Of a DNA stretch of 7,635 bases, positions 1 to 6,384 are shown piece after piece. The DNA is taken from NCBI GenBank assembly GCA_002500665.1, contig DLRY01000064.1:1-7635 (forward strand), read 5' to 3'. The stretch is from Opitutia bacterium UBA7876 (GTDB taxonomy: Bacteria > Verrucomicrobiota > Verrucomicrobiia > Opitutales > Seribacteraceae). Made by a program: the position numbers and the translations under genes. The stretch's first letter is position 1. Every line of letters begins with the position of its first letter. The notes beneath the pieces were generated by a model. It was given only the letters and a program-made list of their open reading frames with translations. It searched no databases and was not told the origin of the DNA.

Positions 1-1
1 C

Positions 2-940
2 GTGGGCAAGTGGGCGTTCTCCCTGCTGCAAAACAACCCCGAAATCGACCAAGTGATTCCATGCAACGCGCCTTGGCACAACAAAAGCAACTGCAGATAC
101 CCGGCCAACTCCCCGAAAACCTTTCTAGAGGGGCTGCTTTACGTAATGTTTTCGGGGGAAGCTAGACGCTTGAAATCCGAGTGCTTCTCCAGAGGGATAG
201 ACGTACTCGGCAGTCGACAGGGATCCTGGCTCATGAGGAGGGCCAAGATTCCTCGCCGATTTGGAGTCAAAGGCTATGCGGGTGGAGACGGCTGGTGTGA
301 ATCATGCGTGGCTTTCCGGGAGGACAGGAACGTTGCTCTTGCGGCGCTCGATTTCCTTACGATCATGGGGAAGAGCGTCGAGATCGAGCCTCGACCAAGA
401 ATTTTCCTGACCGAAGACGAAACCTCCGAGGCGGAAAAAAAATGGGGCACAAGGAAACCCGATTCCCTTAGAATCGTAATCGCTCCGGGCGCAGGTTTCC
501 CTGAAAAAGGATGGGGGGATGAATCTTTTGGCGAACTGAGCCGGCTTCTTGTCCAAGAATCCACCAACCAACTAACCGTAATCGGCGGTCCTGAAGATTC
601 CCACAGGATACGGGTTGATCCCGCCCTCTACTCTTCCGGACGAATCGCCAACCTCTGCGGGCAGTGCTCGGTTCGTCAATCTGCAGCCCTCGTTGCGAGG
701 GCTGACTTCGTAGTTACGAATAGCTCTCTGGCCATGCATTTGGCGGGGGCTTTCAAGATACCCTCTCTCACTCTGCTGGGAAATTGGTACGATAGCGCAA
801 AGCTCCATTCTAAGCAATGGGGTTACCCCGAGTCCTCGGTTCTTGGCAGGGAAGTCGAGGAGGGTGTTTTCAGGACGCCTTCCCCGAATCAAGTCTTTGC
901 CAAGATCAGAGATCATGAATCAATCGTGAAAGGAGCTTGA
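2..940 (+). CDS. GT9 family (ADP-heptosyltransferase-like) glycosyltransferase, 5'-truncated by window edge
   Basis: This is the carboxy-terminal 312 codons of a GT-B inverting glycosyltransferase of family 9, the family of LPS heptosyltransferases, which normally act at the cytoplasmic face of the inner membrane on lipid-linked acceptors. The first visible residues (GKWAFSLLQNNPEIDQVI) match the usual GT9 stretch just after the first beta-alpha unit, so roughly 50-60 residues lie upstream; the GTG at base 2 is an internal Val codon rather than a start. Family signatures in visible-residue numbering are the APGAG loop (161-165) followed by K169-G-W, the VIGGPEDS strand (193-200), NLCGQCSV (217-224), and the donor-site motif TNSSLAMHLAGA (239-250). 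The last normally reads NDSGxxH, so the Asp is Ser here. A WCESC pair sits at 98-102. The sugar transferred cannot be told; heptose is only the family default. The gene ends in TGA directly against the next start. Confidence 0.85.
   Translation: MGKWAFSLLQNNPEIDQVIPCNAPWHNKSNCRYPANSPKTFLEGLLYVMFSGEARRLKSECFSRGIDVLGSRQGSWLMRRAKIPRRFGVKGYAGGDGWCESCVAFREDRNVALAALDFLTIMGKSVEIEPRPRIFLTEDETSEAEKKWGTRKPDSLRIVIAPGAGFPEKGWGDESFGELSRLLVQESTNQLTVIGGPEDSHRIRVDPALYSSGRIANLCGQCSVRQSAALVARADFVVTNSSLAMHLAGAFKIPSLTLLGNWYDSAKLHSKQWGYPESSVLGREVEEGVFRTPSPNQVFAKIRDHESIVKGA
930..935 (+). promoter_or_regulatory. Shine-Dalgarno for the TTG start at 941
   Basis: AAGGAG lies within the last codons of the GT9 gene, 5 bases before TTG 941. 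It is the clearest ribosome binding site in the window and is the main support for reading 941 as a genuine non-ATG start that abuts the preceding TGA. Confidence 0.6.
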
Positions 941-1216
941 TTGACCGAGCATTACCACTCGCTGCAAATACTCAGATGCATCGCCGCTCGGCTCGTCGTT
1001 TTCTATCACTTCATGCAGATCGTCCACCGATTTCAGGCGGATTGTAGGCTTGGAGGCTTTTTCTCATCACATGGCATGGTGGGCGTTAATTTGTTTTTCA
1101 CGCTAAGCGGCTTCATTATGTGCAAATGCATCGAGAAAAAGACCTACCACCTGCTCGAAAGGAACAAAAGCCTGCTGCATCTAAGGGTAATTGTTCTCAG
1201 AAAACTTTCGGCATAA
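941..1216 (+). pseudogene. Truncated acyltransferase-3 family membrane protein (N-terminal remnant)
   Basis: The 91 codons from TTG 941 encode the beginning of an acyltransferase-3 (OafA/NodX-like) integral membrane acyltransferase, a family usually near 350-400 residues long that O-acylates glycans. Seen here: the R-X10-H motif of the first helix (R12 to H23, within LRCIAARLVVFYHF) and the second helix with its GVNLFFTLSGFIM signature (48-60). The reading then runs through a charged stretch and stops at TAA 1214-1216, about where the family has its FLxRRxxRIYP segment. The other 8 or so helices, the SLWTxxxExxFY region and the terminal ERP motif are absent, and the next base-but-one starts an unrelated glycosyltransferase. 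No frame downstream restores the family sequence. A deletion that left the 5' end is the simplest reading; an assembly join is the alternative. A two-helix protein is unlikely to be an active acyltransferase. The strong SD suggests it may still be translated. Confidence 0.75.
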
Positions 1217-1217
1217 C

Positions 1218-2255
1218 TTGAAAATTGTCTTCATTCTTGGGAAATACCAACCTGGTAGGTGCGGAATAAGCGACTACGTTCGCCTGCTTGCCGCAGAACT
1301 GCAAAGAAGGGGACACCACTGCAGGAAAATCTCCGCCGACCCCGAGTCCGGGCCATCCCTTTCAGAGATCTCACAGAGCCTGCCGAAGGCCGACTTGGTG
1401 AGCCTGCAATTTGCTCCCTATGCCTTTTCAAAAAGCGGGATTTCGGGACATGACCTGACCGCTTTGGCAGAGACGCTTTCCCTTAGGAAAACCCATGTTC
1501 TCTTTCACGAAATCTGGATAGGTTCCTACCCGGCGGCAAACTGGAAGCAAAAATTCAGAGGATGGCGTCAACGCTCGGAAATTCTCCGTTTCCTCGGACA
1601 AGCAAGACCCTGTTTGACTCAAACCACCAATTCAGCCTACCTCCACCGATTGAACTGCCATGGGATTGAAGCGAAGTACCTTTATCTATTTGGCAACATT
1701 CCCTTTAAACGCACAAAGAGCAGTCGTCGGCAAAACAGTAATAACGAGCTCGAGGCAGTTCACTTCGGAACCCTTTATGACAACTTCCCCTACGAAACCC
1801 TCGTTTGTCGCCTCAGCCAACTTGGGGAAGGAATGGATATCAAGTCGAGAATCCTCGTTCTCGGAAGGCAGAGGGAGAGATCGGGTCTCTCCAAGCTAGA
1901 GGGAGCGGCCGGAGCGAAAGGGATCGAGATTGAAGTAACCAACGAACTCCCCGATGACGAAATTTCCAGACGCCTGCAACTGTCCGACCTGGGCTTTTCC
2001 ACTACCCCTTACGACGTTCTCGGAAAAAGCGGAGCAACCGCCGCTATGCTCGAGCACGGTCTGCCCGTAATGGCTTACGACGACGGCGACACCCCCGATC
2101 GTTTCCTTTCTCCCCCAGGTCCCTTCAAAAGCCGGATTGCCTTACTAAACGATCCTAGGTTTGATGACTCCATTCAAGCAATACTTAGGAAACCTCGGCC
2201 GAAATTCCTGAACGGCGTCTCCCACACCGCGACAGAATTTCTCGACTCGATCTAA
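1218..2255 (+). CDS. GT-B fold (GT4-like) glycosyltransferase
   Basis: A 345-residue protein if started at TTG 1218, which puts MKIVFILGKYQPGRCGISDY at the amino end, exactly where GT4 proteins begin (a strand, then a G-rich loop contacting donor and acceptor). An in-frame TTG at 1191 would add 9 residues (MFSENFRHN) that look non-homologous; it has AAGGG 3 bases upstream, which is too close for a normal SD, so 1218 is preferred on protein grounds although no SD precedes it. Other features: LVSLQFAPYAF (60-70) and HVLFHEIWIGS (93-103) in the N-terminal domain, AVHFGTLYDNFP (180-191) opening the C-terminal domain, ILVLGRQRE (212-220), and KSGATAAMLEHGLPVM (270-285), corresponding to the E-X7-E donor site with E279 kept and the first Glu replaced by S271. 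It probably transfers a hexose-type residue from a nucleotide sugar in the cytoplasm; the specificity is not readable. It follows the acyltransferase remnant by 1 base. Confidence 0.82.
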   Translation: MKIVFILGKYQPGRCGISDYVRLLAAELQRRGHHCRKISADPESGPSLSEISQSLPKADLVSLQFAPYAFSKSGISGHDLTALAETLSLRKTHVLFHEIWIGSYPAANWKQKFRGWRQRSEILRFLGQARPCLTQTTNSAYLHRLNCHGIEAKYLYLFGNIPFKRTKSSRRQNSNNELEAVHFGTLYDNFPYETLVCRLSQLGEGMDIKSRILVLGRQRERSGLSKLEGAAGAKGIEIEVTNELPDDEISRRLQLSDLGFSTTPYDVLGKSGATAAMLEHGLPVMAYDDGDTPDRFLSPPGPFKSRIALLNDPRFDDSIQAILRKPRPKFLNGVSHTATEFLDSI

Positions 2256-2292
2256 CTTCACCAATGGCAGCAAAGACCAACCAAGCTATTCG

Positions 2293-3267
2293 ATGAAGGA
2301 CAGAAACGTTCTCATCACCGGTGGTTTGGGTTTTATTGGGTCAAATTTGGCCCGCAGACTCGTACTACAAGGAGCCAACGTCACCATCCTCGACAGCATG
2401 ATTCCCGAGTACGGCGGGAATCTTCATAACCTCGGAGAACTCGAGGATCAAGTGAAGATCGATTTTGCGGACGTGCGTGAATCCGAGGCCATGCAACGCG
2501 TGATTCCGGAACAGGATTTTCTCTTTAATCTGGCAGGCCAAACCAGTCATCTTGATTCAATGGAAAACCCGTTCACCGACCTTGACATCAACGCAAAGGC
2601 CCAATTGTCGATCCTGGAATCCTGCCGTACGCACAACCCAGGCATACGAATTGTCTTTGCCAGCACGCGCCAGATCTACGGCAGACCGCAGTACCTACCC
2701 GTCGACGAGAAGCATCCATGGCACCCGGTCGACGTGAATGGGGTGAACAAGATGGCCGGCGAGTGGTACCACATCGTCTATAACGACGTTTACGGGATTC
2801 GCTCGAGCGTACTCCGTCTTACGAATACCTATGGCCCGAGGATGAGGATCAAGGACGCGCGTCAGACCTTTCTCGGCATCTGGATTCGAAACCTGCTGGA
2901 AGGAACCCCCATTCAAGTGTACGGAGATGGTATGCAGAGACGAGATTACAACTTTGTCGAAGACGTGGTGGATGCGCTCCTGATTGCGGCTCAAGAGACA
3001 AAAGCTGATGGGAAGATCTTCAACTTGGGCGCATCCGACCCGATTACTCTGGAGGAGACGGCAAAACTAATGTGCGGAAAAGTCGAGGGGGCAACCTTCA
3101 GGAAAGTTCCCTTCCCCGAAAACCGAAAAGCCATCGACGTGGGTGACTTCATTTGCAGTTACCAAGCCTTTCGAAATAAATTCGGCTGGGAACCCAAAGT
3201 CTCCTTCGATGAGGGCATAGCCAAAACCATTGAATACTTTCAAAGCGAATTCAGCCACTACGTATAA
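2293..3267 (+). CDS. Extended-SDR NAD-dependent sugar epimerase/dehydratase lacking the catalytic Tyr
   Basis: A 324-residue protein of normal length for nucleotide-sugar epimerases/dehydratases. Its Rossmann domain starts at once with NVLITGGLGFIGSNLA (5-20), holding the G10-X2-G13-X2-G16 dinucleotide motif and an acidic D34 after strand 2, which favours NAD over NADP. Further SDR landmarks are FNLAGQTSH (78-86), the FASTRQIYG strand (122-130) carrying the Ser/Thr of the active site, RLTNTYGPR (175-183), IQVYGDGMQRRDYNFVEDV (207-225) and FGWEP (297-301). The YxxxK active site reads N149-G-V-N-K153: the Lys is present but the Tyr is Asn. The same DVNGxNK pattern, as I recall it, occurs in a recognisable group of SDRs in polysaccharide loci, so this is probably a subfamily trait rather than damage; the rest of the protein is intact. 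The product is unknown: a 4-epimerase, 4,6-dehydratase or oxidoreductase role is possible. It lies 11 bases before a sugar aminotransferase gene, suggesting that it makes that enzyme's keto-sugar substrate. No clear SD precedes ATG 2293. Confidence 0.88.
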   Translation: MKDRNVLITGGLGFIGSNLARRLVLQGANVTILDSMIPEYGGNLHNLGELEDQVKIDFADVRESEAMQRVIPEQDFLFNLAGQTSHLDSMENPFTDLDINAKAQLSILESCRTHNPGIRIVFASTRQIYGRPQYLPVDEKHPWHPVDVNGVNKMAGEWYHIVYNDVYGIRSSVLRLTNTYGPRMRIKDARQTFLGIWIRNLLEGTPIQVYGDGMQRRDYNFVEDVVDALLIAAQETKADGKIFNLGASDPITLEETAKLMCGKVEGATFRKVPFPENRKAIDVGDFICSYQAFRNKFGWEPKVSFDEGIAKTIEYFQSEFSHYV

Positions 3268-3278
3268 GCAATCCTTCG

Positions 3279-4385
3279 ATGATTCCCTTTAACGACCCTT
3301 TGGCATCCTACCTTTCCAGAAGGAGTGATATAGACCAAGCCATAAGGCTGGTGCTCGAATCGGGATGGTACGCCCTTGGCAAGGAGGTCGAAAGTTTTGA
3401 AAACGAGTTTGCAGCCTTCCACGGGGAGGAATGCAAGGCAGTCGGCCTAGGTAATGGCACCGATGCCATTGCCCTTGCCCTCCAGTCTTTGGGATTAGGT
3501 GAGGGGGATGAGGTGATCACCGTTTCCCACACTGCCGTGGCCACGGTAGCCGCAATCGAGCAAGCTGGTTGCGTTCCGGTTTTCGCCGACATTGATCCGC
3601 TCACCCGCTGCATCTGTCCTCAGTCAATCGAGGCAAGGGCAAGCACGTCAACCAAAGCAATCGTCCCCGTTCATATCTATGGCCAACCCTGCTCAATGAA
3701 GACGGTGATGGAGTTGGCCCACCGGCTCGATCTGCCGGTTGTCGAGGACTGTTCGCAGGCCCACGCCGCGCAAACTGATGGACGGCAAGTCGGCACCTTC
3801 GGGGTTTTGGGCACCTTCAGTTTCTATCCCACCAAAAACTTGGGAGCCATTGGGGACGGCGGCATGATCCTCTGCAAGGATGCGGAGAAGGCCGATCACC
3901 TGAAAAGGTTACGCCAGTATGGTTGGGACGAAAGCCGGCAAAGCCTTCATCAAGGCGTCAACAGTCGCCTCGATGAGCTGCAGGCTGCCGTTCTCAGGGT
4001 TAAGCTCAGGCATCTGGAGGAAGACAACCGGAAGCGGCGCCAAGCGGCCGATCTTTACGACGATTCCCTGAACGGGCTCCCCCTTGTCAGACCCTTGAGA
4101 AAAAAGAATGAGCTTCATGCAATGCACCTCTACGTGATCGAGTGCGAAAACAGGGACGGCTTGGCAACGCACCTTCGCGAAAAGAATATCCAAACCGGCT
4201 TGCACTACCCGCTTCCCGTTCACAGGCACCCGGCTTATGCCGGCAGGATTCGAGGAGAGGATGACCTTCCCAATACGGAAGCCTTTTATCAGAGAAACCT
4301 ATCCCTCCCACTCTTTCCCGAAATTCCCCGTGAATCCATTGGGAAAATCGCGTCGGAGATCATCTCCTGGTTCGAACTTCATTGA
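3279..4385 (+). CDS. DegT/DnrJ/EryC1/StrS family PLP-dependent sugar aminotransferase
   Basis: A full-length (368 residues) fold-type I aminotransferase of the nucleotide-sugar family, which moves an amino group, usually from glutamate, to a keto-sugar nucleotide in the cytoplasm. Motifs in order: IPFNDP at the N-terminus, SGWYALGKEVESFE (28-41), the phosphate-cup GLGNGTDA (56-63), VEDCSQAHAA (155-164) with D157 for the pyridine nitrogen and Q160/H162 over the ring, FSFYPTKNLGAIGDGGM (180-196) with K186 as the Schiff-base lysine, GVNSRLDELQAAVLRVKL (226-243) contributed to the partner active site of the dimer, and LHYPLPVHRHPAY (308-320). All key residues are present. The NSRLDELQAA and HYPxPVHxxPAY pattern resembles 3-keto-sugar aminotransferases such as FdtB/QdtB, but 4-keto enzymes are close relatives and I would not assign the position. 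It is probably paired with the SDR gene just upstream. ATG 3279 has no evident SD; the family N-terminus fits this start. Confidence 0.93.
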   Translation: MIPFNDPLASYLSRRSDIDQAIRLVLESGWYALGKEVESFENEFAAFHGEECKAVGLGNGTDAIALALQSLGLGEGDEVITVSHTAVATVAAIEQAGCVPVFADIDPLTRCICPQSIEARASTSTKAIVPVHIYGQPCSMKTVMELAHRLDLPVVEDCSQAHAAQTDGRQVGTFGVLGTFSFYPTKNLGAIGDGGMILCKDAEKADHLKRLRQYGWDESRQSLHQGVNSRLDELQAAVLRVKLRHLEEDNRKRRQAADLYDDSLNGLPLVRPLRKKNELHAMHLYVIECENRDGLATHLREKNIQTGLHYPLPVHRHPAYAGRIRGEDDLPNTEAFYQRNLSLPLFPEIPRESIGKIASEIISWFELH

Positions 4386-5287
4386 ACGCCAACCAAAACC
4401 TCCAGAACCCAGTAGTCGTTCAATCTTTGATTGGCGCCAAGGGGCTTCCCTTCTATCTCCGATGCCTTCAGTCGCTCCTCGATCATTGCCGGGAGGAAAT
4501 CTCCCTGCTCATTCACCACGACGGCACCTTGATGGAATCGGATCTACAGGATATCCAAAGACAACTTCTCGGAAAGGCTTCCTTCACAGACCCGAAGAAA
4601 AGTTTGGAGCGAACAATGGATAACCTACAGGGGCGCCCCCATTGTCAGTCCATACGGCGTGAATCCTTCTGGGGCCAGGAGTTCTTTGATCCTCTTTTCG
4701 CCAACCCTGATGACTCCATCAGTTTCTACCTTGACGCCGACATTCTCTTCCTCCGTCCGTTCTGCGGATTATTCTCCCCCTCCAGCGTCAATAACGGCGC
4801 TCTCTTTCTTCGGGATACCCAGTGGGATGCCTACTGCCTGCGTCCCTGGCAATTTTTGGGATTCGGGGATCGCCCGAGCATCGTTCAGGGAATCACTACC
4901 GCCGTGGTATGCTGGGACAAGGAAATGATCGACTGGGAATACCTGGAGTGGTTCTTGGGAAGGAAAGACCTTCATAATATCCCGGAATGGGTTCTTCCCA
5001 CGGCTCAGGCCGGCTTGGCCTCACGCTGTCAGGCCCGGGTTGTTTCCCCTCTTCAACTTCCCAACCTTTATCCGAATGCCAAGATTTCCGAGAAAACCTT
5101 TGGGGTTCATCTCTTGGGCTCCTACCGAGAGCATTGGCTACCCATCATCACAGGGATGGAAGAAGAAATCGAGCCCTTGGAGCAACCGATGCAGGTCCTG
5201 CTCGAACCATGTCGACCCCGTGGCCCCTTATCCTACGGCAAGAATCAGGTCACAAGATGGATTAATACGCGCCTCGACAGATGGTAG
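4382..5287 (+). CDS. Putative GT-A glycosyltransferase with a DxD motif (GT8-like)
   Basis: A 301-residue soluble protein starting at TTG 4382, whose TTGA overlaps the aminotransferase stop by 4 bases, a typical translational-coupling arrangement. Visible glycosyltransferase marks are an opening strand PVVVQSLIGAKGLPFYLRCL (10-29), ISLLIHHDG (40-48), and the metal/nucleotide-binding strand SFYLDADILFLRPF (114-127) with D118-A-D120 as the DxD motif. There is also a late FGVHLLGSYREHW (240-252), where H243 could be the C-terminal metal ligand seen in GT8-type enzymes, and a mid-domain QGITTAVVCWDKE (169-181) resembling the 'FNSGVM' substrate strand. No signal peptide or membrane segment is apparent. 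I do not recognise a characterised family; the GT-A assignment rests on the DxD strand, the order of elements and the locus. The in-frame coding signal is continuous over the whole length. Confidence 0.68.
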   Translation: MNANQNLQNPVVVQSLIGAKGLPFYLRCLQSLLDHCREEISLLIHHDGTLMESDLQDIQRQLLGKASFTDPKKSLERTMDNLQGRPHCQSIRRESFWGQEFFDPLFANPDDSISFYLDADILFLRPFCGLFSPSSVNNGALFLRDTQWDAYCLRPWQFLGFGDRPSIVQGITTAVVCWDKEMIDWEYLEWFLGRKDLHNIPEWVLPTAQAGLASRCQARVVSPLQLPNLYPNAKISEKTFGVHLLGSYREHWLPIITGMEEEIEPLEQPMQVLLEPCRPRGPLSYGKNQVTRWINTRLDRW

Positions 5288-6384
5288 GCAAAAATTCGTC
5301 CCTTGATTTATCGGGCCTTCGCATCCTGATGCTGGCACCCTGCCTTGGCAAATTCGGAGGAATCGAGACTTTCTGCCTCACTTTGGCGGAGGATTTGCTT
5401 AGACGGGGAGCCTCGGTTCGCCTGTTGAGAAAAAAAGTCTCGGGATACTCGAATGACGGCTCTATTGAGAGCAGCGAAGAGGAAATCCGTAAAAGCTGGA
5501 CAACCCAAGAGGATCATCGTTTCTCGACCGATTACGTAGATGGAGGCAAGCTCCTTGCAGGCACCGCCTTTGAGGAATGTGACCTCGTCCACCTGCATAA
5601 CCCCATGGTTGAGGGAGTATGGCTGGCCAAAAGAAGAAACCTACCCTGCGTCATGACCGTCTACAATTGGCGAAGACGGGGGTTGCATCCTCGACTCTTG
5701 GCATGGCGATGGGCGGTAAGATCCGCGGACCGCAGGTGGTATATATCCGAATTCGTATGGGACACATGGGAAAGAACCCGCAGGAAAGGCAGCGCCCGCC
5801 TGCCGGTGATATCCAGAATGCCGAGTGGCGAAACTGAGCCCAGCAAGCGGAGGGGATTTCTTTTTCTGGGAAGATGGATTCCAAACAAAGGATTGCGGGT
5901 CCTGATCAAGGCATACTCCGAGTTGGCTCCGGATCCCGAGGCATGGCCTCTCACCGTACTTGGCGACGGGCCTTTGCGTCCTGAAATCGAGCGGATGCTT
6001 TCTCAGACCAAAACGAAAGGAGTCCGCCTGCTTGGTTTCGTCAGCGAGGAAGAGAGGCAAAACCAGACTCGAAACGCAAAATGGATGGTAACGCCACCTC
6101 ATACCAGGGAGGACCTGGGATTGACCCCGCTCGAGGCGCGATCAGTTGGCGTACCCTGCATCGTAAGCGCAGATGGCGGCGTGAAGGAGACCGGAGGAGC
6201 TCATGCCCTGGTGTGCGAACCGGGCAAGGTAGACTCCCTGATGAATTGCATGAAACGGGCCGTTGAAATGGAAGACGCTCAATATGAGAGAATGACCAGG
6301 CTCACCAAGGAAAGATTGGGGGATTACGTTCGCCCGCTGGACGAATACGCTTCCCAGTACCTCGAACTCCTTCATAGAAGATGA
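5281..6384 (+). CDS. GT4 family glycosyltransferase
   Basis: A 367-residue retaining GT-B enzyme of the GT4 (glycosyl transferases group 1) family. The N-terminal domain opens with LRILMLAPCLGKFGGIETF (13-31), whose GGIE loop is typical, followed by LVHLHNP (102-108). The C-terminal donor domain starts at FLFLGRWIPNKGLRVLIKAY (193-212), has LTVLGDGPLRPEIE (224-237) and RLLGFVSEEE (249-258), and carries a complete E-X7-E motif E277-DLGLTPL-E285, then VPCIVSADGG (291-300). It transfers an unknown sugar from a nucleotide donor to the growing lipid-linked glycan. ATG 5281 overlaps the previous gene's stop by 7 bases and begins about 12 residues before the first strand, which is normal. No SD is evident, so translation probably depends on coupling. 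The protein is strongly basic around W130-K190, compatible with a membrane-surface location (inference). Confidence 0.92.
   Translation: MVGKNSSLDLSGLRILMLAPCLGKFGGIETFCLTLAEDLLRRGASVRLLRKKVSGYSNDGSIESSEEEIRKSWTTQEDHRFSTDYVDGGKLLAGTAFEECDLVHLHNPMVEGVWLAKRRNLPCVMTVYNWRRRGLHPRLLAWRWAVRSADRRWYISEFVWDTWERTRRKGSARLPVISRMPSGETEPSKRRGFLFLGRWIPNKGLRVLIKAYSELAPDPEAWPLTVLGDGPLRPEIERMLSQTKTKGVRLLGFVSEEERQNQTRNAKWMVTPPHTREDLGLTPLEARSVGVPCIVSADGGVKETGGAHALVCEPGKVDSLMNCMKRAVEMEDAQYERMTRLTKERLGDYVRPLDEYASQYLELLHRR

Noticed and set aside
2289..3282. The shared octamer TTCGATGA around the SDR start (2289-2296) and the aminotransferase start (3275-3282).
   Set aside because: Only eight bases including the start codon, and not repeated at the other starts; most likely chance.
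4237..4623. A 128-codon plus-strand frame spanning the aminotransferase/GT-A junction.
   Set aside because: It crosses two well-supported genes out of frame and is rich in Pro/Arg/Ser, as expected of a shadow frame.
5641..6102. A 153-codon open frame on the minus strand.
   Set aside because: It lies entirely antisense to the GT4 gene, has no family-like motifs, and the plus-strand protein is clearly the coding one.
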